Below, one piece after another: positions 20,294 to 31,178 of a stretch of DNA of 64,000 nucleotides. Position numbers and translations under genes: made by a program. Below the pieces are notes generated by a model that was not told the DNA's origin, made no database searches, and worked only from the letters and a program-made list of their open reading frames with translations. The stretch's first letter is position 1; every line of letters begins with the position of its first letter. Origin of the DNA: Beverwykella pulmonaria (taxonomy: Eukaryota > Ascomycota > Dothideomycetes > Pleosporales > Melanommataceae); the NCBI GenBank assembly GCA_001599595.1, contig BCHH01000003.1, positions 4,149,537-4,213,536 of the forward strand, written 5' to 3'.

Positions 20294-20986
20294 ATGAACC
20301 GCCTCTTTGGAGCAAAGAGCACAGCGCCCAAGCCCTCACTTTCCAGCGCCATCTCCAATGTGCGCCTTGCCCGCTAATCCCCCCACCACGACTGAACTGA
20401 CCACGCCTAGGTCGACACGCGCATCGAGAGCATCGACGTGAAGCTCGCCAAGCTCAACGCCGAACTGACCACCTACCAGCAGCGCCTCGCCAAGATGCGC
20501 GACGGTCCTGGCAAGACGGCCATCAAGCAAAAGGCGCTCAAGGTCCTCCAGCAACGCAAGATGTACGAGTCGCAGCGCGACCAGCTGCAGCAGCAGTCGT
20601 GGAACATGGAGCAGGCCGGCATGATGCAGGACAATCTCAAGAACACCATGGTCACGGTCGACGCCATGAAGACCACCACCAAGGAGCTGCGCAAGCAGTA
20701 CGGCAAGGTCAACATCGACAAGATCGAGAAGCTGCAGGACGAGATGGCCGACCTGATGGACATGGGCAACGACATCCAAGAGAGCATCAGCCGCAGCTAC
20801 GACGTGCCGGAGGAGGTCGACGAGGATGAGCTCGATGCAGAACTCGAGGCTCTAGGCGATGAGGTCGAGTTCGAGGGCCTGGGCGAGTCGTCGGGTGTGC
20901 CCAGCTACATGCTCGACGACACCGCCCCCCCGCAGTTTATCGATAATCCTCCGGAGCCGAGCAAGGTCAAAGAGGCTGCCGGCTGA
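20294..20986 (+). CDS. VPS60: ESCRT-III-related protein Vps60/CHMP5 (Snf7 family)
   Basis: Two exons, 20294-20359 and 20411-20986, giving 213 residues. The phase-0 intron of 51 nt lies after codon 22. The N-terminus MNRLFGAKSTAPKPSL and the following helices (VDTRIESIDVKLAKLNAEL, KQKALKVLQQRKMYESQRDQL) are diagnostic of Vps60/CHMP5. A central MEQAGMMQDNLKNTMVTVDA helix and an acidic C-terminus (EEVDEDELDAELEALGDE, a MIM-like segment) follow. It acts at endosomes in multivesicular-body formation and regulates Vps4 through Vta1/LIP5 binding. The length equals the family norm. Confidence 0.95.
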
Positions 20987-21692
20987 GCAGACCCTCAACA
21001 ATAGTCTTGGTGCTGCGACTGGTTGAGCTATGCGAATGTAGTTACATCCCACCTTACGGATATTCATCAGCAATCATGAGCTTTTCGCCGCCCCGCCCCT
21101 CCCATGCAATCACTTTCAACCGCTCATGGCCCGTCTCTGGAACTAGCCACTAGGGTGGGCAACGACTCAAGCGATGTAGCGGCGGTGGAGTGGGATAGCC
21201 AGAGTGGCAAACCCGGCCTTGGGGAACAGCGGAATCTTAGCTTGTATGCGTAACTGGCTTCGGATTGCATACCCAAGCCTCACGTCTCGGCACGGGCCGA
21301 ATTGGCCGAAGCCGGAGTGGAGTGAATACAATTTCAGTTCCCCCTTTAAACGACCTAAAATGTTCTCATTTCTGTCTACGCATCGTCTCTTTATCGTCGG
21401 ATTCAATCTGAGGCCGTTTTCAACCTCACGAGCGTGAAAACTACGCCGCGGATGTGGGTCTCGGCACAAGAATACACGATACCCTCTTTCAATCCACCCC
21501 GCGAATCCGCTGCCAGTACTTTGATACGCGCCAAGCCGAACTACACAGCCTTGTCCCTCTCTTGTCATGAAGTCATGTTATTCCCATGGAAAGCCTCCAA
21601 ACTGATAAGCGCTTCTCTGTCGCTCTGCTGGAGCATATGTAAGTCAGCAAGCAGCCTACGTCTGCGAGGTTGCTATATCCAAGACTCTCACT
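20987..21692. other. Intergenic region 3' of VPS60
   Basis: Short open frames only. It separates the housekeeping block from the decayed ATPase and may include eroded 5' sequence of that gene, but nothing is recognisable. Confidence 0.45.
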
Positions 21693-22560
21693 TTGATGGA
21701 GCACTTCATATCCCAACTCGTCCCCATCAGCCAGGAACTGGTTTCGATCCTTCTCCAAGTTAGCCGACTTCGCTCGCGCTATGGAAAAAACAAGCCCGAT
21801 GGTGATGGCGGCGTCAAATTGTACCCGTCATCTTCAAACAAATCTCTCCAACACCATGATCCTTGTTCTTCTCCTCACCTGGCTCTCTCCTACCTTGTCT
21901 CCGACTATATTGAAGGTAGTGTTATTACTACCATCGTTGCGGGCAGCATGTCTGTAGGCTTCTACCAGGACTGCCAGGCCGAGAAGAAGATAGACCCGCT
22001 GCGAGTGCTGCACTGCGCCCCAGGAATCTCGAGCCCATCCCCAATGCCGAGATTGTGTCGGGCGATGTCGTGGTTATCAAAACAGGGACACGATTCCAAC
22101 GGATGTGAGGGGGTTTGAAAATACGAACCTCGAGTGGGCGCGGCGTCGCGTACTTGGATGCTGTTGGTATATCCCTTGATCTTAAGGTTGGAACGCCGTT
22201 GCAGATTGAGTTGAGAATATTGGCGTATACGCTATTTGGGTATGCCATTATTCCTGCGATTATTGTGTTCCCTATACAGAAGTTTGATGTTACGAGTGAA
22301 GTTGCTATTTATGCTGCTCTTACCAGTATTTCTTCTCTCCATTACACCATGGTCATATGGTTTTGACAGCGCCAGGAGTTTCCATCATTCCCAAATCCCT
22401 CATTGCTGGCACCACTACCGCCTTTGTTGCTGGTATGGCCGCCATGCGCAAGCACCAAGTCCTGACGCGCAAACTCAGTACCATTGAAGCCCTAGGTGGC
22501 ATCAAAAACATCTGCTTGAACAAGATAGGCAGCCACTTAATTCCTTGGGAAAGTTCTCCT
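21693..22560 (+). pseudogene. Decayed ENA-type (Na+/K+) P-type ATPase fragment, frameshifted and RIP-like
   Basis: Fragments of a fungal ENA P-type ATPase appear in order but in different frames. They are YGKNKPDGDGGVKLY (N-terminal domain), a first-helix segment TMILVLLL in another frame, DYIEGSVITTIVAG and FYQDCQAEKKIDPLRVL. These are followed by NAEIVSGDVVVIKTG, a frameshift and premature stop near 22105, then GTPLQIELRILAYTLFGYA, FDVTSEVAIYA, VSIIPKSLIAG and IEALGGIKNICLNKIG. The invariant phosphorylation motif DKTGT reads NKIGS, so the catalytic Asp is gone. The changes in that motif are mainly C-to-T and G-to-A, as expected from repeat-induced point mutation. The N-domain and C-terminal transmembrane half are missing. 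The gene cannot encode a working pump. Confidence 0.85.
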
Positions 22561-22833
22561 GGTATGATAGCATTTTATCAGTCAATAAATTTCGTCTATG
22601 TTATTCATGTGACTTGCAACTCCATCCCACTTGCACACACCATCGCCTCCAAGGCTTTTTTAATGACCAGTCTTCAAGAAAAGACACTATTGCAAGATAC
22701 ACTAGGATATAGAATAACAAGACGAAGTCCACTAGCCCTGGCTTAATCTCCTTTTACAATCGTGCGGTTCTACTTAGACGTAAGATACTGCTGCGACTTT
22801 ATGATTCCTACGGCACAATCTACCAGTCCAAGA

Positions 22834-24571
22834 TCAAGATGAGGACAGAACAACAGTATCGTTCAATTTATCTCGGAATATTGCCTGCGTATCAGTTAGG
22901 CTCGCGTGCACGTAAATCCAGATATAGGCGACACACCAATTTTGAATCTCACCTGAAAAATTTCTTTCATCTCCTCATACAAATATCCCAACAATGGTGG
23001 TGCCCAGATCGTGATAGCTACAATTTGCCCAAAGCTCCAATGCATGCGATTCATCATGTTCAACGAGGTCCCGATGGAGAGCAGCGACAGCTGCATGCCA
23101 ATACCAGCGAGGAAGCAAAAGGTTGTTAGCCAGTAAGTGATTGACAATGTAAAACGGGAGCTCAGGGATAAACGGCCGTTTGGAGTGATATCATGCGGTT
23201 TCTCGTGGATGTCCTGGTGAGGACTCTTGGGACCTTGATGCCATCTCACCAATTTCGTATATAACACAGCAAGTAGACAAACCGTCGAGAACGTCCAGAT
23301 GATTGGTGTAAGAACGCGAAGATTGTGAGAGGCCTTGGAGATCTCCTGTCTACCGAGATTGAAGTTGTCAGGGCAAACAGCGAGGGCCGAATATCCACCA
23401 CATGCGTCGATCGCTGAGAGTTTGTACATGAACTGCTGATAAGCTCGATATCTACGATCTTCGGACCTAATGTCTGAGTTGATCGGAATGATGTTGGCGT
23501 ACAGGATCCAGTAGACGATCGAAGACAGAACCCAGCAGGCCACTGTGAGTAATGTGACATCCATTGTGGTCTTCCTATAGCGGAGAAGCAGAACAAAGGT
23601 AAACATGACCGGCAGGACTCCGTTTGTCGCAAGTGGGATGAGCATGAAGGTGACGAGCATATCGGTGTCAAAAATTCCGTAACTGAGAGAAGCAATCTGG
23701 AGAGTGGCGCTAAAGTAACACTGGGCCTTGTGGAACTGAACAAGAAATTCCTCGAAAATGGCTTGATGGTTGCCTTTCTGTGCTACATCGGGATTGATGT
23801 CCTTATGTTTTTCAACTTTTTGTTTTTCTGCCCGTCGTTTCGTTGTACTGCGTTTCCAGCGAAAAACCTCAAAGCCGAGTAAGCCAAACCAGAAAATGAC
23901 GACGAACATGCACTGCATTATATACGATGCGAAGACCTTCCAATAGGTGAGAAGTAGGTTGATAGGTTGAAGCTAAGCTCACTTACCCCAATTCCAATCA
24001 CATCAGCATCAGCATAGGGCAGAGATGCGTATCCGCTTGTACACAGCGTATTGAGACATTCGTTTAAACCCTCAACGTTGGGTGCTGTGCTATTAATGAG
24101 CAAGTTCACCGTTGAGCACTGAGCGCGACAAATTCTTTTTTCCCTCGCGTTCTTGCAAGTTGAAGTGAGGCAGTCTGTGACGGCAAGAGTAACCTTCTTT
24201 AACTCATCATCCGTGGTATTTGGAGAAATATAAGGAGCCACCAAGGAGGAGATTCCCCTATTGAGGATGCCCTGAGAGAGATAACCAGCCATCGCTGGCA
24301 CGTTGGCACAAGTTTCGTATCGCCGAATGGGAGCCTTCCCGTTTCCAAAGTAGGCCTCATCTTGGATTTCTGAGCTGTAAAGCAGGCTTACGTTTTGGCA
24401 GTCGCTAATACAGTCGCCGCTTGCACAGCCTCCGCGAAATGTCGGTCCGTTTGGATCGAAATTCTCTTGACATAATGTGGTGGACTGGTTGTTGGATTGA
24501 CAGCATTGAAGTTCCGTTGGACTGCTGCCAATGTCTGCGCAGAATATTGGTGCGCTCTGATACTGCGACAT
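22834..24571 (-). CDS. Orphan seven-transmembrane protein with 14-Cys N-terminal ectodomain
   Basis: Three exons: 24571-23987, 23936-22953 and 22884-22834, giving 539 residues. Introns of 50 and 68 nt are phase 0 with GTAAGT and GTGAGA donors and a CTAAC branch in the second. Residues 1-195 contain 14 cysteines and several N-glycosylation sequons (NQST, NVS, NTT, NST) and look extracellular, although no classical signal peptide precedes them. Seven hydrophobic helices follow: YIMQCMFVVIFWFGLLGF; YFSATLQIASLSYGIF; LVTFMLIPLATNGVLPVMF; LLTVACWVLSSIVYWILY; IIWTFSTVCLLAVLY; YWLTTFCFLAGIGMQLSLL; VAITIWAPPLLGYLY. The first cytoplasmic loop is highly basic (KRSTTKRRAEKQKVEK). This is a GPCR-like topology, but no named receptor family is recognised. 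It is divergent from the Pth11-like gene. Confidence 0.75.
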
Positions 24572-25764
24572 GATGGAAATACTCTATCGAACAATATTAG
24601 GAGTGATTCAATGCTGTACTGCACGGTAAGGGCCGTTCACTGTTTTAAACTCAAGTCAACTGAAAGGCGTCCAGCATTACATCATTGTGTGACTTTCTGT
24701 GGCTGCAAGCCGACTGTGTGGTTGGTAGCACACGTTTGGGGGCCGAATGCTCATATTGGACGTGAGGTCGCTTGTCGTACTCGTGGACTCTTTTCGTAGA
24801 AGATCATCTCTCTAAACGTAACCAAAGAAAGTAAAGGTTAGTCTCAATCGCAATTTTGATGCACTGTAGGTAGAAATTATGAGGTGGGGTTCATGAACGG
24901 GCTATTTAGTGCAAAATTGCCACGTTAATAGGCCACCTTGTGCTGTACCTTTAATTAGCATGTTCTTCTAACGATGCATCACGTGATTCTTCCTAAGCCC
25001 CTCATTCGTTTCTGATCTCACTTTGTATTCCCCTAAAGGAAGATATATGGCATAGTACACGCGAAAGTAATTAGCTGGTATCTATTGATTCATGGTATGG
25101 GAAGTTGAGCGTGAAATCCATTATGGTTTAAAGTTTTGTTCTTGGATACGTCTTTCATTCCCTCATTTTCCAACTAAAGTGCGACGAGTTGAGAATGTAG
25201 TTACTTATTTAACTCTAAAACCTTAGATGTCGAGTTCTTTATACTAATTTCTTGATTAAATCAAGCAATGATATCGATTCGCCCACATCGAGGGTCTGCA
25301 AGATGCCAGGCGTCTGGAAGCGAGATTCGGGCACCGAACCGCTGCAAGCCCAGAGGGTTGAGGATCTGCCTTGTCGTACCAATTTTATACTATTTCAACA
25401 TCATCTTCGATACAAAGACAAGTTGAACACCATACAGATTCCAAACTTTGAAGGAATTCATCTCATGTATAGTGTGTCGGTAATTCAATCTAAGAACAAT
25501 CGGTCCCCCCATAGGGTCGTATAAGAGCGACTTGGTTATGGATTAAAGAAGCAACACCAACATTGGAAGGATCATAGTTGTCCATAATGGGTGTAACAGC
25601 TCCCTGTACCTGCTGCATGGGGACGGATTTCGGGTATTTTTCTGATCCTTAACCCAACAGACTAACGCCGCATCCTGCAATCACCGCATTCCTGCCGTCA
25701 AGCTGCTGATTTAACCGCTGTTGTTTTCCAGGTATCTCAGCGGCTTTGAATTTATTCTCCCTCG
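24572..25764. promoter_or_regulatory. Divergent 1.2-kb region between two membrane-protein genes
   Basis: AT-rich, with no supported gene. It presumably carries both promoters of the 7TM gene (minus) and the Pth11-like gene (plus). A short open frame at 25252-25524 has no domain-like features. Confidence 0.45.
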
Positions 25765-26889
25765 ATGTACGGTTTGAATGCCCAAGGCCAAAGTCAATTT
25801 GACACCGCAGTATCGTGTGCTGTCATATCTGGCCTAGCGGTCGCGATTAGAATCGCATGCAAGCTATGGCACAAGATGGGTATCCACAGTGATGACTACT
25901 GGATAGTAATCGCATTGATATTCTTTTGGATTGATGTTGCCTTTCTACAATGGGGTAGGACGATTCCTGCACAGCCATTCATCTACTCGAACTAACTGTT
26001 AAAAAGGGAGCATCACAGGGGGCGGGGGAATGGAGATGTCAGAGCTATTAAGACTCGCTATGCACAATTCGAATAAAGTGAAGCTAATTGAAAACTATCT
26101 CAAGGTACATATCAGCCCACTTTTAATGCGACTACAAGCTCACTTATATATCACGTTTCTAAGGGAATTTTTACTTCTATCATCCTCTACATCGCCACGG
26201 TGTCTGCTATGAAGCTCTCTATTCTGTCCTTCTACCGCCGTATTTTCTTCATCACTGAGACATATCAAAATGCGTCTATGGGGTTAATCTTTATCACAAT
26301 CTGTTGGTTTATTGCATCCGAGGGTGTAGCAATCTTCGCGTGCACCCCTGTCGACAAATTTTGGAAGCCGACTAAATCTGGAGAATGTGTCAATGGTGCT
26401 ACCGTATTTCTTGCAACTGGTGTCATTGAAATCCTTATCGACTTTGCTATCCTTGTTTTACCAATCCAGGTGGCATTCACACTACATTTGCCAGTTAGGA
26501 CGAGGATTGCGGTAGCCGGGATATTTGCCCTTGGTGGCTTCGTTATTATCACGAACATCATTCGCATCCAATACATTTATCAACCAAAATCTAGATACGG
26601 TATGACTCAGTACTTACATTCAAGTCAGAGCTACAGCTAAGGTATTTAAACAGTAAATTTTGCACAGGGCGAATGGTGGTCAAACATCCACATCCTTACC
26701 GCATTCATTTGCGCGTGTTTACCTATTTACAAACCAATCTGGAACTCCGTTTCCAAAGCAGCGAAGAATTTGATTAAGCACTATACTGGTTCGCGTCCTT
26801 CTTCACTCTTACCGAGGAATAAACCATCTCACGATCTGTCTTACATTAAAATGGGCAATATCGGTGATTCAAGTAACTCACCGACTTGA
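25765..26889 (+). CDS. Pth11-like rhodopsin-domain integral membrane protein
   Basis: Four exons: 25765-25954, 26007-26104, 26164-26599 and 26654-26889, giving 319 residues. Introns are 52, 59 and 54 nt. The acceptor at 26653 is chosen because it alone restores NFAQGEWWSNIHILTAFICACLPIYKP. Features match the fungal rhodopsin-domain family: IRIACKLWHKMGIHSDDYWIV, FYRRIFF, CTPVDKFWKPTKSGECVNG, IDFAILVLPIQVAFTLHLPVRTR and the late E-W-W-S-N and C-x-P-I-Y motifs. There are about six to seven membrane helices. The protein is at the short end for the family and lacks an N-terminal CFEM domain. Relatives (Pth11 group) are candidate surface sensors in plant-associated fungi. The ligand is unknown. 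Confidence 0.82.
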
Positions 26890-28790
26890 TACTTGGGGAG
26901 TAAAGAGGAACTCTCTCCATTGGCAGGAACTCATGCAGATATTTCAACTAGAGAAGATATTAGGAATAAACAACTTCGACAGGTCAAAAAGAGAGATTTC
27001 CAGTGCCCCTCTTATCCAGATTATACCACGTCTAGAATCCCACACGTTTGGAATATCACTCCTGCTTTGCATAGTTTTTTCCAACGATGCCTTTCTCGGG
27101 ATTCACTAACGGAGCGGTTGCATCATATTTGACACCGCCCAGACGAAGGAGGGTAGTTCCTCAAATTTCCCCTCGTGCCCCGGATATCTCGCAGTTCGAA
27201 ACAATGAGTAAAAAAGACGCTAAAAAGTCCTTGTTTGAAAATATACGGCTGAACATTGGGCGTAGCTTCATACTGCATGCAACGCCTCGCCCCACAACAA
27301 CGACCACACAAAGGTCACTCCAACGGGGGTAACCACGATCATTTCTTTTATCTTTCAGTATATATCCCTTTTTTTCCGTTGGTAGCTAGATACAACGAAA
27401 TTGCAATCGTCTAATACTAAACCTCATCTTCTTTGTGAACGTCACTCGAGACTTTTGATCTCCTGCCTCAGTGCATTGCTGCTTCGGATATCTCATGGCC
27501 TCAAGTCGCCCTCTACCCTCCTGATTTCTAATCATCCCTTTACTCCACCACAATGTAAGAAGTCGCGATCGTAGAGGCCTAGTGCCCCAGATGTTTATTG
27601 TAGAGTATAAGTGGAGAAAAGGCCTACTAATTTTGTCTTCTATGGTCACAGCAAGAACCGTGGCGATGTGAGTGTGATACTTTGTTTTAATGTAACTAAT
27701 AGTGCTATTCTGTAATAGTTCATCGTCTTGTATGATATTTAAGTTGAACTTATAGAATTCCAATGAGGAATGCGGCTGTGGCTGGCATCTTCTGTGAGTT
27801 TGGAAGTGGTTTAACTAGTATCTAAACCATACGCTTTATGATTTGAAGGGCTTCTCCATTTTTAGGACGCCTATTAGTAGGACCTGGGTCAAAAGCGTAA
27901 CCAAGTTAGTGGCTATATCGCTACCAACTAAAGCAAAGCTAATCGCGTGGATGCGAGGCAATACGTCCTGATATCTTGTTTCGTGCCAAAGAACTTGAGA
28001 GGACGCACAATTAATGCGAATAATTCAGCTAGAACGAATTTTTGGGCCCAAAGCTCAAGAATGCCAATCCATTTAGTAAGGAAGAGTTTAAACTTTACAC
28101 TGACAAAGATGTGCGAGTAGAGAAAGCATACGGACAATTTAATGAGTCTAACGGAAGGGGTAATGAGCACTAAAGCATATTCTATTGATGTATACTGTAC
28201 TCAGCAAAATTCTCAGTGAAATTTACTGCACAGGATATCTCACGTGTTGAACAGTGAACAAGTCGCTCACTCATACCCTGAAAGATATGAAAAGCTGTGT
28301 GTAGCAGTACAGTGAACGCATTGACAGACATATCTAATCAAGATTAGTGTATAATACCACTTGGACCCTGAGATATTAACCCAAATCAACAAAAATCATC
28401 ACTTACCATGGATATCCATGAAGCTAAGCACCATACAATTAGTGACAAGTCACATCAGTCACTGAGAAGTATGCAATCTTGAAGGCTTCTTATTACATCT
28501 TCCCGTCTGTCGGGCGATCCATATCGACTTAGCTATCGTGCCAAACAGCGGAGAGGATGCTGCAAGAACTGAGTCTTCGAGCAATATCTTGGCTCTTGGC
28601 TTCCCATTAAAGTCATTATGACACAAGGCTCAAAGAGTTTTCAAGGCATACATGTTCAGAACATATGAGCTACAGAGATATACGCATGATTGACAGAGAG
28701 TTACGTTGTTCTAATCGCATAGGCCAGTGTGGACTACAACCTTGTAGAGGCGATGGAATTAGATCTTTAAAAAGCATTGAACAGCTGCAT
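26890..28790. other. AT-rich intergenic region, 1.9 kb
   Basis: Only short open frames without coding character. No transposon terminal repeat or transposase motif was found. It could hold strongly RIP-mutated repeats. Confidence 0.45.
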
Positions 28791-30802
28791 CTATACCAGA
28801 ATCACTTTTCTTGGTGGGGTATTGATATCTACTTTGTTGAAATTTCCGTTTCTAGTGCGTATCCCAATCCTTCGAAACGCTTCACTGTTGTCCATCATTA
28901 TGCTACGCTCTAATAAAAGGCCTCCGGAATCTGAGAGTTGCAGATACCAGGTATCTGTAAAGTTCTTCTGTCTGTCTTCCGTACCATCTGGAATACGATC
29001 GATTTCAAACGTATCAACCTTGGTAGGTTCAATTGACGCAAGCACTTCGAGGAACGTCTCTTCTAGTAACTGGCCAAAGGGCAAGGCTTCAGACCGAAGT
29101 TTCGGACAATATCTTAGAACGGTGCACCGTGGTTGTGCTACTGGTTCTGTCCAAAGGATGTTGACGTATTTGCTCGCCCAAGACCAGCTGGGAGCGATGA
29201 ATTCTTCGGGTTGGCGGCGAAACAAGGTTGTTCGGTCGTTGGACCCCGTTGTGGCTACATTAATCGTCTGCCAAAGCAAAGAGTGCAGAAAGTCGCAAAA
29301 ACCGTTACTAGGATCAATCCATAGACCGGCTGCATAGATATGATCAGGCGACAAAGCCGCTTTAAATTTGGCTCCTAAGCTGGCTATACCGTGAAGACGG
29401 TCCGAGTCCTTGCTGAAGTCCCGTTTTACGTAGTTTTCGATTATGCCTCTCCACTCAAGGCGGATGTCATCCTCCATATTTCGGCTGAAAGGGTTAGACC
29501 TTACCCGATCAGTGTTGGAGAGACTATCCATGTTGCCGTGAATAATGGCTGGATGCAATCGACCAATACAGTGGGCATGGCTTCGTCCTCCGCGGCGGCC
29601 GGGCTGATATCCGCCATGACTATCAATCATGGTTTGGCAATCCCAAATCAAGCGGTTAGGGTTGTTTGTATAGATTAGAGATCGAGGGCTGAGCAAACGC
29701 TCTTGCAGAGTCCAGCCCCTCCTGTTTACCGCATGCAGCTGAGGGGTGTACTCGATATAGCGCTCCACTATGACAGTGCCGACTTTACCATTCGGGAGCC
29801 GCAGAGGGAGAGAAATCGGGCGGACATCTTTGTTCTTGGTGTCTTCAATAGGATCCAAGAAACCTTCTCCAGAAGCTGCATCGGCTGCAACAATTGTAAT
29901 ATATGCATTCTCGTAGACGCATTGCATTTTCCCGATCTCATGCTCAATGTCTGCTTGAGAATCTTGGAGTATGCAAAGCGAATCGACCCAGAGATATCTT
30001 AGTCGCAGACCTCGAGTAACAATAACTGCATCCTGAATTGTTTGAGGAAGTCTGTCCAGTGATAGGCCATTGGTGGTCCAATCCGAGATGTTAGATTGAT
30101 TAAGGACGTTTTTTTGTGCCTGAAAGCCCCAGCAATAACTTAATGCGGCGTAGTTCACAGGAGTGTTCTCGGTAGCTTTAATCTTTATCAATTTTGACGC
30201 GCTACTACCTACGTCGATGAGGCGAGAGGGCATTTCAAACGAGTCGGGGCGCTGAGAGCAAGCGCCATGATTTGCCAAGCATTCTTGGATCCACGATTTT
30301 GCTTGCGTATATGAACTTGGTGAATTAAGGTCATGGTCAACCGGCCGAGTGCTGATGAACTGTGAAGCTGGATCATCTGCAGGGCATGTCAATGAAGCCT
30401 TGTACCCAAGGAGCCAACAAAGGTCTTCCTACCAGCAAGCGCACCAACCATTGCCTGCTCAGCCGCAACCCCTGCGTGAAGAGCCCTACTGCCAACAAAA
30501 GGCAAGAATATCAGAGCATTGAAGTCATGTGGTCCGCGCTCCTTCCCTCGCATACCAACTCCACCAGCTACATGCTCTTGCACACCTACACTAGTTTTGA
30601 CGCGAAATACTGTAGGCGTATCGTCTGGATGTTTTCGCAACCAGTCCTGTAGTATAGACCCGATGCCACAAGATTTTGATAACGTGCAGCTAAGCCGAAC
30701 TCCTTCTCTCCCATAAAGTTTAGGAACGACATCGGGATCGGTAAAACATTGAGCGCATTGCGCACAAACAGTGCGGGGGCGATTTGGCATGCTATATATC
30801 AT
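28791..30802 (-). CDS. HET-domain protein (long form)
   Basis: Two exons, 30802-30433 and 30376-28791, giving 651 residues (647 if the second ATG at 30790 is used). The 56-nt intron is phase 1 and joins VGALA to DDPASQF. The N-terminus has a cysteine cluster CAQCAQC near residues 13-19. HET motifs are present in order: VNYAALSYCWG (about residue 210), LPQTIQDAVIVTRGLRLRYLWVDSLCILQD, IGKMQCVYENAYITIVAADA and RRGWTLQERLLSPRSLIY. The C-terminal half (about 250 residues) continues the usual HET-family pattern (SWSWAS, variable end) with no ankyrin, WD40 or NACHT domain. The likely role is heterokaryon incompatibility or programmed cell death signalling. It is not closely similar to the HET-ankyrin gene at the left edge. 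Confidence 0.9.
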
Positions 30803-31178
30803 GAAGCATTATTGACGAACGCTAGATAGTTATCGTCCCAATGTTAGAAAAAGAAAAGAAAAGCTAAGTAAAGAAGCTAAGTGTGTGCTGGGAAACGAAA
30901 GAAGAGGATGGAGATTGGATGGGAGTCTTTGCGTCCAGGCTGCAATTTTCGAAACCGTTGTTGCCTCAGACTTGCAAGGGTCAGACATCACGTGAGTTTT
31001 AAGTGTAAATAGAAGCTTATAAGAAGAATAGATATCTATGAAAAGGAACCACTTCTAAAGCACTGACCAAATGCTTCTCTCCCATAATGAATGTAAAAGT
31101 TGGGAGCCATGTCCTTAATAAACGCCGCTAATGCAAATCAACCAATTCCCGCCTCGCTCCAACAAGCCACGCTACTGT
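30803..31178. other. Intergenic region between HET gene and laccase
   Basis: HET gene promoter and laccase 3' flank. Purine-rich just upstream of the HET gene. No other feature. Confidence 0.45.

Noticed and set aside
26600..26667. Acceptor at 26667 in the Pth11-like gene
   Set aside because: It shifts the frame and destroys the conserved EWWSN segment. The acceptor at 26653 keeps both.
26890..28790. Transposon in the AT-rich region
   Set aside because: No transposase or reverse-transcriptase motif and no terminal repeats could be found by eye.
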